Part shown: positions 44,061 to 53,155 of the stretch, piece by piece
How the letters are laid out: the number at the start of each line of letters is the position of its first letter
How positions within the stretch are numbered: position 1 is the stretch's first letter
Made by a program: the position numbers and the translations under genes
Notes under the pieces: model-generated
What the model was told of the DNA's origin: nothing
Database searches by the model: none
Seen by the model: the letters and a program-made list of their open reading frames with translations, nothing else
Source of the DNA: JALZAQ01 sp038253885
Lineage (GTDB): Bacteria; Gemmatimonadota; Gemmatimonadetes; Gemmatimonadales; Gemmatimonadaceae
Length of the DNA: 64,000 nt
Direction: 5' to 3'
Assembly (NCBI GenBank): GCA_038253885.1
Contig: JBBSGP010000016.1
Coordinates: forward strand, 3,280 to 67,279

Positions 44061-45662
44061 CTACCGGATGGCCGCGCGGAGCACGCGGCCATCAAGCCGG
44101 TCGGCGGGGATCACGTGAGCGACCCACGCCAGGGTCGGAGCCATATCGACGACGCGAGCGAATTCCGCGTAGCGTCCCGGACGAAAAGGCGGTCCGTAGA
44201 AGATCACCGGAACGTGGGTGTCATAGTCGTGCGGCGTGCCATGCTCGGCATACTTCACGTTACCCCACACGCTGTACGGAGTGAGCGTCGCCACGTACTC
44301 CACTGGCAGATCGGGAGACAGCATGTGCAGCCACCGCCGGGCAATCGGATTGCTCGCGCTGTCGCGCGCGAGAGCGCCCACCCGGTCCACCCGGAGCACG
44401 CCGGGTCGGCGGCGCAGCGCGGCGACCAGGGGATCGATCACAACGTCCGGCTCGACGCCGGCGCGGCGAAAGCTCTCACGGCGAACGAACAGCATGCCGT
44501 CCTCGAGATTCAGCGCGGTGCTGTCGATCCCGCGCTCGACGAGCGCGGTCCGCGCACGGTGCAGGAGATCGCCCGCCTCCACATGCCCCGCACGACGGTG
44601 CGTCTGCGCGGTGTACAGCTCGGGAAAGGGCGCCACCCCATGATCGGCGGTGAGCGCGACCACGATCTTCGCCGAGTCGCGCGCGGCATACAGCGAATCG
44701 AAGAAGATACCGAGCATCCGATCCACACGGATGACCTGGTCGTGAAGCTCACGGGAGTCGGGACCGTAGCGATGGCCGATCGCATCGGTGGTCGAGAGGG
44801 AGATCGCGAGAATGTCGGTCTGCGGCCCGGCACCCAGCTCGAGCTGCCGCAGGCCGGCGAAAGCGAAAGCCAGCGTCACCTCGTCCATGAACGGGTATTC
44901 GGGGAGAACGCGCGCCGCCTGCGAGCTGTCGGCGGGCACACGATGCGGAAAGACCACGTCGGTTCCGTCATTCTCGATCGAAACGCTGTCGGGCTCGTGA
45001 TAGGCACTGTCTGGCAGAGACAGCGTCCAGGCGGCGCCGGCGAAACGTTGGGGAAGGTGACGGTCGTTGAACGCCCGAACCCACGCGGGCAGCGTATCCG
45101 CGTAGTAGAGGCTCGATGTGAAGCGCCCATTGGCCGCATACCAGAAGACGCTCTGATGAGCGCGGCCGAGCGGCAGAATTGCTCCTCGATCCTTCCGCGA
45201 CACGGAGAGCGCACGGCTGCGCGGATCGGTGATCCGGAGCCAGTCGATGAGCGTTCCGCCCCGAAAGCGGAACGGAGAGGCACCAGGTCCGGGGGCGCCA
45301 TCGAGCAATGGCGACTGCGGATCCTGCACGCCAGCGCTGTTGCGCGAGATGCCGGTGCTGCTCGGAAAGCGCCCCGACATCGTGCTGGCGTGCCCCGGCG
45401 CCGTCTCGGTCACCGCGTGATCCTGGTGCGCGTTCGTGAACACGGCACCCCCGCGCGCCAGCCGTGACAGCCCTCCGGCAAGCTGCCCTCGAAAGCGATC
45501 GATGTACTCCCCTCGCATCTGATCGACGGTGAGAAAGACAACGAGTGTCGGCGCTGGTCCGACGGCCGACGTACGCGGCGGTGCGGCAGGGGCACCCCGC
45601 GCCTGCGCATGCACGGGATACGCGAGGAGCAGAGCGGACAGGGCAGCGAGACAACGCGTCAT
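44061..45662 (-). CDS. Alkaline phosphatase/phosphodiesterase superfamily protein (PafA-like)
   Basis: 533 aa with a signal peptide (1-20). It shows 'VVFLTVDQMRGEYI' (metal Asp), the Thr nucleophile region 'VTETAPGHASTMSG' (Thr85/Thr87), 'LTADHGVAPFPE' and a later His ligand. The Thr nucleophile and the 'PGH' motif fit the PafA/NPP branch, which hydrolyses phosphate mono- or diesters outside the cytoplasm. It is followed 9 bp later by the Smr-like gene and lies 25 bp after the amidohydrolase gene. Confidence 0.92.
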   Translation of the reverse strand: MTRCLAALSALLLAYPVHAQARGAPAAPPRTSAVGPAPTLVVFLTVDQMRGEYIDRFRGQLAGGLSRLARGGAVFTNAHQDHAVTETAPGHASTMSGRFPSSTGISRNSAGVQDPQSPLLDGAPGPGASPFRFRGGTLIDWLRITDPRSRALSVSRKDRGAILPLGRAHQSVFWYAANGRFTSSLYYADTLPAWVRAFNDRHLPQRFAGAAWTLSLPDSAYHEPDSVSIENDGTDVVFPHRVPADSSQAARVLPEYPFMDEVTLAFAFAGLRQLELGAGPQTDILAISLSTTDAIGHRYGPDSRELHDQVIRVDRMLGIFFDSLYAARDSAKIVVALTADHGVAPFPELYTAQTHRRAGHVEAGDLLHRARTALVERGIDSTALNLEDGMLFVRRESFRRAGVEPDVVIDPLVAALRRRPGVLRVDRVGALARDSASNPIARRWLHMLSPDLPVEYVATLTPYSVWGNVKYAEHGTPHDYDTHVPVIFYGPPFRPGRYAEFARVVDMAPTLAWVAHVIPADRLDGRVLRAAIR

Positions 45663-45687
45663 GTTTATCGGGTTGGGTCGGACTAAT

Positions 45688-47472
45688 CTATCGCCGCGGG
45701 AGCAGCTCGGCGCGGCCGTAGAGCGCTCCCCCGCGCATCACCATCCGCACCAGACGTGCATTCGCGATGTCGGCCCGGGGATCGCCGTCGAGCACCACGA
45801 AATCGGCCCGCTTCCCGGCGACGATCGATCCGAGATCCCGGTCGCGCCGCATGGCCCGCGCGGCGACGAGCGTCGTCGAGGCCAACACGTCCGCCGCCGG
45901 CATTCCGGCGCGCTGCATCGCCTCCATCTCGCGGTAGAGACTCGGCCCGTGAGCCGTGCCCGGGTTGCCGGCATCCGTCCCCGTGGCGACCCCGATGCCA
46001 GCCGCGCGTAGTCGGACGAGATTGCGATCCATCGTCGCACGCTGCCTGTCCCATACGCCGCTCTGCACCGCCTCCGCCTGGCGCACGCGCCGCTCTTGCG
46101 GGAGCACCGTCTCGAGGCGCGCTCGTGTGGCCGCGTCCACGCACGTCAGCGGATAGCGAGCGTCGGGAGAACGGCCGAGAAAGACATCGGCGTATCCCTC
46201 ACGCACGGTGAGGGTGGGAATCACGATGGCTCCGTTGCTCCTCGCCAGACCGATGAACTCATCATCCACGTCGACGTCATCCACGCTGTGTACCAGCACC
46301 GTCGCGCCGGCGCGCAGGGCGTCCTTGGCCGCCTGGAGCTGGGTCGCATGAACGATCAGCGGGAGCCCGGATTTTTGCGCTTCATCCCCGGCAGCGAGAA
46401 GCAGCGTGCGCATACGCGCTTGCGCCGAATCGTTGAGCTGGATGTACCAGACCTTGATCGCGCTCGAGCCCGCCCGCGCGAGCGCGCGCACGGAGGCGCG
46501 CACAGTCGAGTCGTCCTTCATGTAGAGGAACTGCCGCATCTGAGGCAGGTTCAGCCAGTGGTCCACGGTCGAGAGCAGTGGTCCGGCGGCCACCACCCGG
46601 GGCGCGTCCAACGCCGCCTCGTGCGCCCGCGCCATAGCGAGAGTCCACGGATATCCCCCCACATCGAACACGGCCGTGACACCGCTGCAGAGGTAGGCCC
46701 GATCGAAATGCTCCGGGTGCCGCTGAAGTGCCGGAATCACCGAGTCGTACGGATAACGGTCGCGCACATCCAGCGCATCGGGACGTCCATCCACCCAGCC
46801 CGTCTGCGAGTAGTGCACGTGGGCATCGATCAGTCCGGGTATCACCCATGCGCCGTCAGCGTGCACGACCTCCATGCTCGGCGGTGGCGTGCAGTCGCGC
46901 CCGACCGCTCCCGCGCACACGATCCGGCCATCGCGTACGATCACGACAGCGTTGGGAATCGATGCCGCACCCGGGTTCACGAGCGTCGCGCCGACGAGGG
47001 CGACGGGCGGGGGTGACGCGCCGGTTGGCAGCCCGAATGCCGTGCTCACTCCGATCTTCCAGCCAGCGGGAGTGTTCACGAACACGCGCTCGGAGATTCC
47101 CTCGCTGGTGACACCGCTCTGCGTCACCCGATAGTGGTAAGTACCGTACATCACGCCGGGCGCGACCGGGAATAGTCTCAGGTCGCGGGCGACGAGTGTA
47201 TCTGGCCACGTACTGTCACGCCGCGCCGACCAGCCAGCAAAGCCGGGGTCGACGCCGCCCGGGCCGTTTCGGACCAGCGCTTCCGTCTGTAGGTAGTAAG
47301 AGAGATAGCGCTCCCGATCGCGCTTGTGGATCGCGTCCACGTTTCCCTCGAACACGCGGCGTACGGCTGCGCTGTCGCCCACTCCCGCCGGTACGGGAGC
47401 CGGCGGCGAGGACGGTCTGCAGCCCGCCACCAGGATGGCTGTCAGCAACGCTGGACGTATCGCGGGGCTCAT
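45688..47472 (-). CDS. Amidohydrolase (imidazolonepropionase-like) with N-terminal SnoaL/DUF4440-like domain
   Basis: 594 aa. A lipobox 'AILVAGC' (Cys18) anchors it. Residues about 32-150 look like a SnoaL/DUF4440 cone fold ('VRRVFEGNVDAIHKRDRERYLSYY...VFVNTPAGWKIG'). An amidohydrolase barrel follows with 'GLIDAHVHYSQTGW' (HxH), 'IVHATQLQAAKDAL', 'VLVHSVDD' and 'ATGTDAGNPG' (metal Asp). The fusion is unusual for the family. Substrate unknown, possibly a cyclic amide or dipeptide. The phosphatase gene follows 25 bp later. Confidence 0.88.
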   Translation of the reverse strand: MSPAIRPALLTAILVAGCRPSSPPAPVPAGVGDSAAVRRVFEGNVDAIHKRDRERYLSYYLQTEALVRNGPGGVDPGFAGWSARRDSTWPDTLVARDLRLFPVAPGVMYGTYHYRVTQSGVTSEGISERVFVNTPAGWKIGVSTAFGLPTGASPPPVALVGATLVNPGAASIPNAVVIVRDGRIVCAGAVGRDCTPPPSMEVVHADGAWVIPGLIDAHVHYSQTGWVDGRPDALDVRDRYPYDSVIPALQRHPEHFDRAYLCSGVTAVFDVGGYPWTLAMARAHEAALDAPRVVAAGPLLSTVDHWLNLPQMRQFLYMKDDSTVRASVRALARAGSSAIKVWYIQLNDSAQARMRTLLLAAGDEAQKSGLPLIVHATQLQAAKDALRAGATVLVHSVDDVDVDDEFIGLARSNGAIVIPTLTVREGYADVFLGRSPDARYPLTCVDAATRARLETVLPQERRVRQAEAVQSGVWDRQRATMDRNLVRLRAAGIGVATGTDAGNPGTAHGPSLYREMEAMQRAGMPAADVLASTTLVAARAMRRDRDLGSIVAGKRADFVVLDGDPRADIANARLVRMVMRGGALYGRAELLPRR

Positions 47473-47555
47473 CGGCTCTCCGGTCGAAGACGTCCTATGA
47501 TAATCCTCGCCCGGCCGCGCGGGGAGCTGTCCACGCCGCCCGAGGGAGCACGGAT

Positions 47556-47583
47556 CGGGAGTGGGCGCGCTGGCCCACTCCCG
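47556..47583 (-). terminator. Hairpin downstream of the ferritin-like pair
   Basis: Perfect 11-bp inverted repeat (cgggagtgggc / gcccactcccg) with a 6-nt loop, 11 bp beyond the stop of the ferritin-like gene. It lacks a T run, so termination strength is uncertain. Confidence 0.55.
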
Positions 47584-47594
47584 ACCCGTATGTC

Positions 47595-48428
47595 TTACAG
47601 ACCCACGATGAACGGCCGCACGATCGCCAGCACCTGCTCCTTCGTCAGCGGCTCGTCGAACGACTCGGTCACCTCATCGAGCGCGACCGAAGTGATCGAC
47701 GGGACATTGATGCCGAGCTGCACTGTGTTCTCCTCGCCCGCATAGGTGGCCTCGGTGCCCGGTATGTCAGTGAGATTACGCGTGATCCATCCCTCGTTGG
47801 GAGAGGTCTCCGAGAAATTCCCACGGAGTCGCCGCACCTCGCACGCGTGCCGGGCCTCAACTGCGTGGATCTGGAGGGCCGCCGTCAGAATCGCCTTGTT
47901 CGACATGAGGTTCGGCGCCTGCCCCTTGTACGCCCGCACGCCAGTGTCTTCGAACGCCTGCGACACGGCGGCAAAGATCTCGAAATGGAAGAAGACGCCC
48001 TTGAAGGGTCCGTTATCCGAGCCCCCACCGGCGGTGTAATCGAACGTGGGCTTCGGCACGGCTGCGTGGCCTAGCACCGAGAGCAGGAACGCCACGTGCT
48101 CGTTCTCGTGCTTGCGGATCTGCTCGAAGATCGCCGTGTCCGCGGCTGGAATGATGCCGGCGTCGGCGCCGCGGTTGTAGAACTCGGCCTCGAGGTACTC
48201 GAGCGTCAACGCGAAGTTCAGCACGTCGATGATGTTCTGCGGCAAGCCGCCGCCTTGCGCGAACACGTCCTTCGCCAGCGCCGCGAGCGCGAGCGGCACG
48301 GACGCGAGCGCGAAGCCGGCGATGGTGGCCGAGCTCGCCTTCGCACCCTTGGTAAGTACGTCCCGGCGAGAAAGGATGCGGTCCTCGATCTCGGGATTCA
48401 CGGAGTCGAGAAGTGAGAGATTGTCCAT
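47595..48428 (-). CDS. Exported ferritin-like domain protein
   Basis: 277 aa. 'LSRRDVLTKGAKASSATIAGFALA' is a Tat-type signal, pointing to export of a folded protein. The four-helix ferritin-like part has Glu/His residues spaced as metal ligands ('ALTLEYLEAEFYNRG', 'IRKHENEHVAFL', 'AVEARHACEVRRL'). It resembles the dessication-related/PCC13-62-like ferritin group. Iron binding or oxidation is possible but unproven. Its start lies 12 bp after the sister gene's stop. Confidence 0.88.
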   Translation of the reverse strand: MDNLSLLDSVNPEIEDRILSRRDVLTKGAKASSATIAGFALASVPLALAALAKDVFAQGGGLPQNIIDVLNFALTLEYLEAEFYNRGADAGIIPAADTAIFEQIRKHENEHVAFLLSVLGHAAVPKPTFDYTAGGGSDNGPFKGVFFHFEIFAAVSQAFEDTGVRAYKGQAPNLMSNKAILTAALQIHAVEARHACEVRRLRGNFSETSPNEGWITRNLTDIPGTEATYAGEENTVQLGINVPSITSVALDEVTESFDEPLTKEQVLAIVRPFIVGL

Positions 48429-48440
48429 GATGAGTCGCTC

Positions 48441-49172
48441 CTACACGCCGGTGACGGTGATGGTCTCTTGGATAAACGGACTCGCGGCCTGCAGCACCGC
48501 TCCGGGCTCGAATGCCCGGTCGAGGCCGTTTTGGTCGATGACGTCGTCGCCCGCGAAGTAACCCGTCCGGGGCTGAAGCAGGTCGCGAATGGCCGCCGCG
48601 TGACGCGCTTCCACGGAGACGATCTTGCCAGCGACCGTGAGATTCGCCGCGCTCTTGAGGTACTTGCCCGAGCCATTGTAGGCTGCCACGCCCAGATCCT
48701 CGAACACCCGTGCGGTCGTGAGCACGCTCGTGCGGCTGGCGAAGTTCACCGAGCTGAAGTTGGGCGTCAGCGCGGGTATGGCGCTGGCACCGAGCGCCGT
48801 CTTGAAGAAATCCCTGTGCACGACCTCGTGGTCCCGCACGTCGGTGAGCACGATCCGCTCGCGCGCGATCAGGTCGCCGGCGAATGACGCCGCCACCATC
48901 ACGTAAAACGCGGCTTCGAGTTGCTCCAGGGCATACGCGTAGTTGAGTACGCCCACATCGGTGCTGAAGTCGAGCACGATCGTGGTGGCCGTACCTTGGT
49001 TTCCCTGCCCGCCGCGGACACCAGTTACACTATCCTGGCTGCAGCCCTCGATCAGCGCGGGCACACACAGGGCCGCGCCACCCAACCCGGCAGCCCGGAG
49101 AAAGTCCCGCCGGGTTCGTCCGCGAAATAGACCTTCGGGACCCGGGTCAAGCGATGTGAGACCGTTTTTCAT
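48441..49172 (-). CDS. Exported ferritin-like domain lipoprotein
   Basis: 243 aa from the ATG at 49172 with GGAGGG upstream. Twin-arginine motif 'TRRDFLRAAGLGG' and a following 'ALIEGC' lipobox suggest a Tat-exported lipoprotein. The ferritin-like core has 'YALEQLEAAFY', 'VRDHEVVHRDFF' and 'SVEARHAAAIRDLL'. It is a paralogue of the next gene. The pair is divergent from a GntR regulator across a 406-bp gap, so that regulator may control them. Confidence 0.88.
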   Translation of the reverse strand: MKNGLTSLDPGPEGLFRGRTRRDFLRAAGLGGAALCVPALIEGCSQDSVTGVRGGQGNQGTATTIVLDFSTDVGVLNYAYALEQLEAAFYVMVAASFAGDLIARERIVLTDVRDHEVVHRDFFKTALGASAIPALTPNFSSVNFASRTSVLTTARVFEDLGVAAYNGSGKYLKSAANLTVAGKIVSVEARHAAAIRDLLQPRTGYFAGDDVIDQNGLDRAFEPGAVLQAASPFIQETITVTGV

Positions 49173-49578
49173 GAACCCTCCACTCACCTCGGCCGGTTAG
49201 ATTCTCTCGGTTCGTCCGCGCCGGCCCGCGACCGCTCCGCGTCACCCAACATGGGTCGTGCTGCCCGTACCCGACTCCGTAGCGCCGGCGAGCCACCGCC
49301 AAGCGCCACAGTCGTGAGAACCTCTACTGCGCGCTCCGCGCCTGCCACACATTTTCCTGCAAGATTGTCGATGCAGCAGATGGCGCTCCTGACGCACGGT
49401 CGGGACATCATCGAACGAGCGAAGCAGTGCCACCGGCCAGCAGCGAGGGCGCACACGGGCGTGCTATGTGCAAGGGCATCGCGAGAGCCGCGCCCCATGA
49501 GAAGGCGCCTCCACGATCGGACACGTCAATCGGCGCGAGGCGTGACAACCTCTGCGCCCAACTCCGAGACTGAACGCG
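49173..49578. other. Divergent intergenic region, ferritin-like pair / GntR
   Basis: 406 bases without a convincing gene. It must carry the promoters of both sides. The only repeat I see is a 13-nt direct repeat, CGTGAgAACCTCT at 49313-49325 and CGTGAcAACCTCT at 49541-49553, the latter 25 bp before the regulator's GTG start. No clear -35/-10 pair stands out. Confidence 0.5.
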
Positions 49579-50571
49579 GTGAAGCGACAGCAGGCCATTC
49601 TGCAGATCTTGCGCGAGCGTATCGAGGACGGACTCGCGACCGGCACTCTCGAGTACGGGGATCGGCTTCCCAGTGCACGAAAGCTCGCCGCCGAGCTGGA
49701 AGCCGACCCGCGAGTGGTGTTGGCGGCCTACGCCCAGCTGGCCGAAGAGGACCTCGTCGAGCTACGTCCCCGGTCCGGTGTCTTCGTCGCCGCCAAGGCC
49801 GCGTACCACCGCGACCCCGAGGCCGCGCCGAATCGCTGGATCCTCGACACGCTCGCCGGCGCCGTTACGCGCGACATGACGCCCAACGTACTCATCGAGC
49901 GGATAGAACGGACCTTGTTCTCGCGTCGAGTCAAGGCGGCAGTCGTCGAGTGCAATAGCGACCAGATCTTTTCCATGGCCGAGGAGCTCGAGACCTACTT
50001 CGGTCTCGAGGTGATCGGTGTCGACCTCGACGAGCTCCGGGGACGTACCGTTCTGCCCGCATACCTGAATGACGTGAATCTTGTAGTATCGGCAATGCAC
50101 AGCGAGGAGGTGGAGCGGATCGCGAAACGGCTCGGCAAACCCTTCGTCATCACGAAGATTCGGCCCGACCTCATTGCCCGATTGCTACGGCTGCTCGCGC
50201 GCGGCGCGGTGTACTTCCTCGTCAGCGACCCACGTTTTCGGGACAAGCTTCGGCGACTCGCCGCGCCGCTCCCGGGCTCGGCCAACTTTCACGTTCTGGT
50301 CGCGGGTCCTGACGATCTGCGCGAGATCCCGGCGGGCGCAGCCACGTATATCATGCGCCGCGTACGATCTCGGGGTTCGATCGAGCAACATCCAGGACGA
50401 GAGATACCCGCGCAGCGCATCTTCTCCGCCGATACCGTGCGCCAGATCTTGGCCCTTATCACGAAGCAGCCCGAGGATCTGCAGCACACGCCGGCCGGCG
50501 CCACTCCCACGGAGCGGTCTGATTCTCGGCGCCCATCAGGTCGACACGGTGGCACCTCAGGCTCGCCGTAG
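49579..50571 (+). CDS. GntR-family transcriptional regulator
   Basis: 330 aa, GTG start. Residues 1-75 are a GntR winged helix ('QAILQILRERIEDGL', 'GDRLPSARKLAAELEADPRVVLAAYAQL', 'VELRPRSGVFVA'). The remaining part lacks an aminotransferase or UTRA signature. It shows alternating alpha/beta structure ('KAAVVECNSDQIFSMAEELETYFGLEVIGVDLDEL', 'DVNLVVSAMHSEEVERIA') like a receiver/periplasmic-binding-type fold, so the effector is unknown. The tail is disordered. Divergent from the ferritin-like pair. Confidence 0.85.
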   Translation: MKRQQAILQILRERIEDGLATGTLEYGDRLPSARKLAAELEADPRVVLAAYAQLAEEDLVELRPRSGVFVAAKAAYHRDPEAAPNRWILDTLAGAVTRDMTPNVLIERIERTLFSRRVKAAVVECNSDQIFSMAEELETYFGLEVIGVDLDELRGRTVLPAYLNDVNLVVSAMHSEEVERIAKRLGKPFVITKIRPDLIARLLRLLARGAVYFLVSDPRFRDKLRRLAAPLPGSANFHVLVAGPDDLREIPAGAATYIMRRVRSRGSIEQHPGREIPAQRIFSADTVRQILALITKQPEDLQHTPAGATPTERSDSRRPSGRHGGTSGSP

Positions 50572-50582
50572 AGAACCGCGTC

Positions 50583-51302
50583 TTAGAAGCCGACGCCGAC
50601 CCCCAAACGGTAGACGACCATGTTCGCCTTGCTGCGAACAGGGGAGACGCTGATCGAGCCGTCCGGATTGTCGCGGACGCCGCCCGGCAGCAGATACGAC
50701 ACCGTCCCGTTGTCATGGTACTGGGCACCGGCGTCGAGCGAGATCGGGTGTCGCCCCTGCCGCAACAACAGGTAGAGACCACCGCCGGCGCTCCACGCGA
50801 ACGCGGCATCGCTGTAGTTGGTGGTGTTCCCAAAGCTCTCCGAATCAGAATTGCCCGAGAGTGAGGACTGGGTGAAGAAGTAGGAGACGCCGATCATTCC
50901 GCTCATGTAAGGGCGAACCCGTCCCGTGGGTGCCATGAGCTGGGGGCCGACTCCCGCGATGAGGATGTTGTTATCGGTCGCCAGCCGCAGCGCGATCCGG
51001 CAGCCGATCCCACTGAAGCACACCGGCCTACTCTCATTTCCGTACTGCAGGAGGTCCACTCCCACCCGGAAAGAAAGAGGGCTCTGGCGAGCGGGTTGGT
51101 AGAGCAGATTGAGCCCCACCCCGTAGCCATCGGTCACGAAGCGGCGGAAGTCACCGGTGGACTGCGCTCCCTCCAGCTGCAGACCGCCCTGCCAGCGAGA
51201 CGGAGCGCGAACGCGGCCAAGGTCGATCGCCTGCGCGGACAAGGCCGGCGCTGACGCGGCGAGCACGACGGCCGAAGTGAGAGTGACAAAGGGGGAGCGC
51301 AT
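50583..51302 (-). CDS. Outer-membrane beta-barrel-like protein
   Basis: 239 aa from the ATG at 51302. Signal peptide 1-23 ('VTLTSAVVLAASAPALSAQ'). The mature part is a series of amphipathic strands with Gly and aromatic residues, ending in 'MVVYRLGVGVGF' with a C-terminal Phe, the usual signature for barrel assembly by BAM. One Cys pair ('CFSGIGC') may form a disulfide. It is more distant from the four barrels that follow on the same strand. Confidence 0.8.
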   Translation of the reverse strand: MRSPFVTLTSAVVLAASAPALSAQAIDLGRVRAPSRWQGGLQLEGAQSTGDFRRFVTDGYGVGLNLLYQPARQSPLSFRVGVDLLQYGNESRPVCFSGIGCRIALRLATDNNILIAGVGPQLMAPTGRVRPYMSGMIGVSYFFTQSSLSGNSDSESFGNTTNYSDAAFAWSAGGGLYLLLRQGRHPISLDAGAQYHDNGTVSYLLPGGVRDNPDGSISVSPVRSKANMVVYRLGVGVGF

Positions 51303-51502
51303 GGGGGCGACACTCCGAGAAGGAGGGATGACGGTTCCGGAGGTATGGGTGCACACCGGGTGCCGTTCGAGGCATGGCACCTAACTCGCTGCGCCAGGAA
51401 AACTTAGGTCTCCCCTCGCCGCTCACCTCTCGAGCAGACTACCCTCTCAGTGTGACACCGGGCGGTGCTCGGACGGGACAGACCACATAGCGCGCGCGGC
51501 AA

Positions 51503-51536
51503 GAAAAATCGCTCCACCCTCGAGCAGCGGAGCGAT
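51503..51536 (-). terminator. Intrinsic terminator, minus strand
   Basis: 8-bp stem (atcgctcc / ggagcgat) whose minus-strand reading is followed by TTTTTCTT. It lies 21 bp beyond the stop of the barrel gene at 51557. Confidence 0.7.
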
Positions 51537-51556
51537 CCGTTCTTCGGAAAGCCTTC

Positions 51557-52189
51557 TCATTTTCCGCCGATCATGACCCCGAAGCTGATCGGAATGAAGT
51601 TGGTCTTACTGTCGATCTGCTCGCCAAAGAGCTTGGCATTTTCGGACAGCACGCTCACGTACCGCACCTCGACGAATGTGCTCAAGCTGCCAAGCGTGAA
51701 TCGAATGCCCCCGCCCCCGTTCAGCGCGAATTTCGTTGCATCATCCGACAAGCTGCCACCGCCGGTACCGGAGCCCTCGGCGGTCACCTTCACGTTGTAG
51801 AGGCCGACGCCAGCGGTCAGATACGGCCGAATGCCTGTGGCGCTCGAGAGCGGAAGAATGAACAGACCATTCAATGTCCCGCCCAGCAGGGAGCTGTGGG
51901 CCTTGGCGTCGGTCCCCTGTAGCAGGCTGCTCTTCACGTTGTTGCGATGGTAGAGGACGTCGGCGCGTAGACCGAACGGAACCATCGGCAAACTGAAGTC
52001 GATCAGACCTCCAACGTGATAGCCTGCGTTCACGCCATCCCCGAAGTCACCACTGGGAATGGTCACACCGCCCACCACACCGAAGTGGAGGCCGTTTCCG
52101 GCCGTCGAGTGCGCGGCCATCTGGGCGCGCGACGTCGACGCGAGGATGAGCGCGACGGCTGGAGCAGCAATACGAATTAGACGAATCAT
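51557..52189 (-). CDS. Outer-membrane beta-barrel protein, tandem family member 1
   Basis: 210 aa from the ATG at 52189 with AGGAG upstream. Signal peptide 1-23. Shares with the next genes 'FGVVGGVTIPSGDFGDGV', 'LPMVPFGLRADVLYH', 'LNGLFILPLSSATGIRPYLTAGVGLYNV', 'FALNGGGGIRFTLG' and 'FVEVRYVSV'. Barrel-forming outer-membrane proteins of the OmpA/OprF-like 8-strand type are the best guess. It ends 'GVMIGGK' instead of the usual terminal aromatic. Each member has its own ribosome site and most have their own terminator. Confidence 0.85.
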   Translation of the reverse strand: MIRLIRIAAPAVALILASTSRAQMAAHSTAGNGLHFGVVGGVTIPSGDFGDGVNAGYHVGGLIDFSLPMVPFGLRADVLYHRNNVKSSLLQGTDAKAHSSLLGGTLNGLFILPLSSATGIRPYLTAGVGLYNVKVTAEGSGTGGGSLSDDATKFALNGGGGIRFTLGSLSTFVEVRYVSVLSENAKLFGEQIDSKTNFIPISFGVMIGGK

Positions 52190-52302
52190 AGAATTCTCCT
52201 GGAGGAGATCGCGAGTCCGCTGACGACGAGCTTGCGGCCGGAAAGTGTACAACCAGAGCGCGTGGCGCTTCCGCACAGCGTCCCGACAGCATGGCGGGCA
52301 TG

Positions 52303-52338
52303 AAAAAGCCGCTCCGCCACGTGCGCGGAGCGGCTTTT
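52303..52338 (-). terminator. Bidirectional intrinsic terminator
   Basis: Perfect 10-bp stem (gccgctccgc / gcggagcggc) with a CACGTGC loop, flanked by A5 and T4, so it can act in both directions. It lies between tandem barrel genes 2 and 1. Confidence 0.88.
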
Positions 52339-52356
52339 CATGCTGCAATTCAAGAA

Positions 52357-53007
52357 CTAGCGGAACATGATTCCAACGCTGATCGGGATGAATCCCGCGC
52401 CGGAATTGCTGCCCGAGCCGCTGCCGTAGATGCTGTTGGTCGTGTTGCCGTAGGCGCTGAAGATGTAGTGATAGCGCGCCTCGAGGAACGTCGACAGACC
52501 GGCCATCAGGAATTGCACGCCCGCACCGCCGTTGACGCCAAACTTGGTGGTGGTGCTGGTGACGTCACCGCCGAACTCGCCGCAGCCGGAACCGCTGCAG
52601 TCGAGCTTGCCGCGAAGGTTGTAGACTCCCACGCCGGCGAGGACATAGGGCTTGAACGACCCCGCTGCGTCCATCGGCACCATGAACATCCCGTTCAACG
52701 TGCCGTCGATGATCGAGTTCGTCACCTTGACGCCCGTGCTCGGGTCGCTCTTGCTCCCGAAGCGGTTGTACGCCACGTCGGCCCGAAGACCGAATGGGAT
52801 CATGCCGACGGCGAACTGCGCTGCGCCACCGACGTGGAAGCCGGTTCCCGAGGCGTTCTTCAGCTCACCGGTAGCCACCGACGCGCCGCCGAAGACTCCG
52901 AAGGCCACGGGGTTGCCGCTGGTTGTCGTCGTACCCTGCGCTTGCGCCATCGCCGTGCTGGCGACCAGGCCTAGCGCTACTGCTCCAACTCGAATCATAC
53001 CTTTCAT
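52357..53007 (-). CDS. Outer-membrane beta-barrel protein, tandem family member 2
   Basis: 216 aa; ATG at 53007 preceded by GGAGGAG. Signal 'IRVGAVALGLVASTAMAQAQ' is nearly the same as in members 3 and 4. Shares 'FGVFGGASVATGELKNAS', 'GMIPFGLRADVAYN', 'LNGMFMVPMD', 'NGGAGVQF' and 'EARYHYIFSAYG', and ends 'PISVGIMFR'. A Cys pair lies in the loop 'LDCSGSGCGEF'. Strong likeness to its neighbours shows recent tandem duplication. Confidence 0.88.
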   Translation of the reverse strand: MKGMIRVGAVALGLVASTAMAQAQGTTTTSGNPVAFGVFGGASVATGELKNASGTGFHVGGAAQFAVGMIPFGLRADVAYNRFGSKSDPSTGVKVTNSIIDGTLNGMFMVPMDAAGSFKPYVLAGVGVYNLRGKLDCSGSGCGEFGGDVTSTTTKFGVNGGAGVQFLMAGLSTFLEARYHYIFSAYGNTTNSIYGSGSGSNSGAGFIPISVGIMFR

Positions 53008-53100
53008 TTACTCCTCCAAGAGATAGGTGCGATCATCCGTATGACGCAAGCGCCGAACCAGAAGTTGCATCCGGCACCGGGGAAACATCCGGAATGGCAA

Positions 53101-53133
53101 GAGCCGCTTCTCCCCAACGGGGCGGAGCGGCTC
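53101..53133 (-). terminator. Hairpin downstream of tandem barrel gene 3
   Basis: 15-bp inverted repeat (gagccgcttctcccc / ggggcggagcggctc) with 13 of 15 Watson-Crick pairs and a 3-nt loop, 23 bp after the stop of the gene at 53156. No T run follows on the minus strand. Confidence 0.55.
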
Positions 53134-53155
53134 TCCAATCCCTGCGATCCCGAAC

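Noticed and set aside
43257..45467. A 736-codon plus-strand frame
   Set aside because: Antisense to the Smr-like and phosphatase genes; Arg-rich, no domain.
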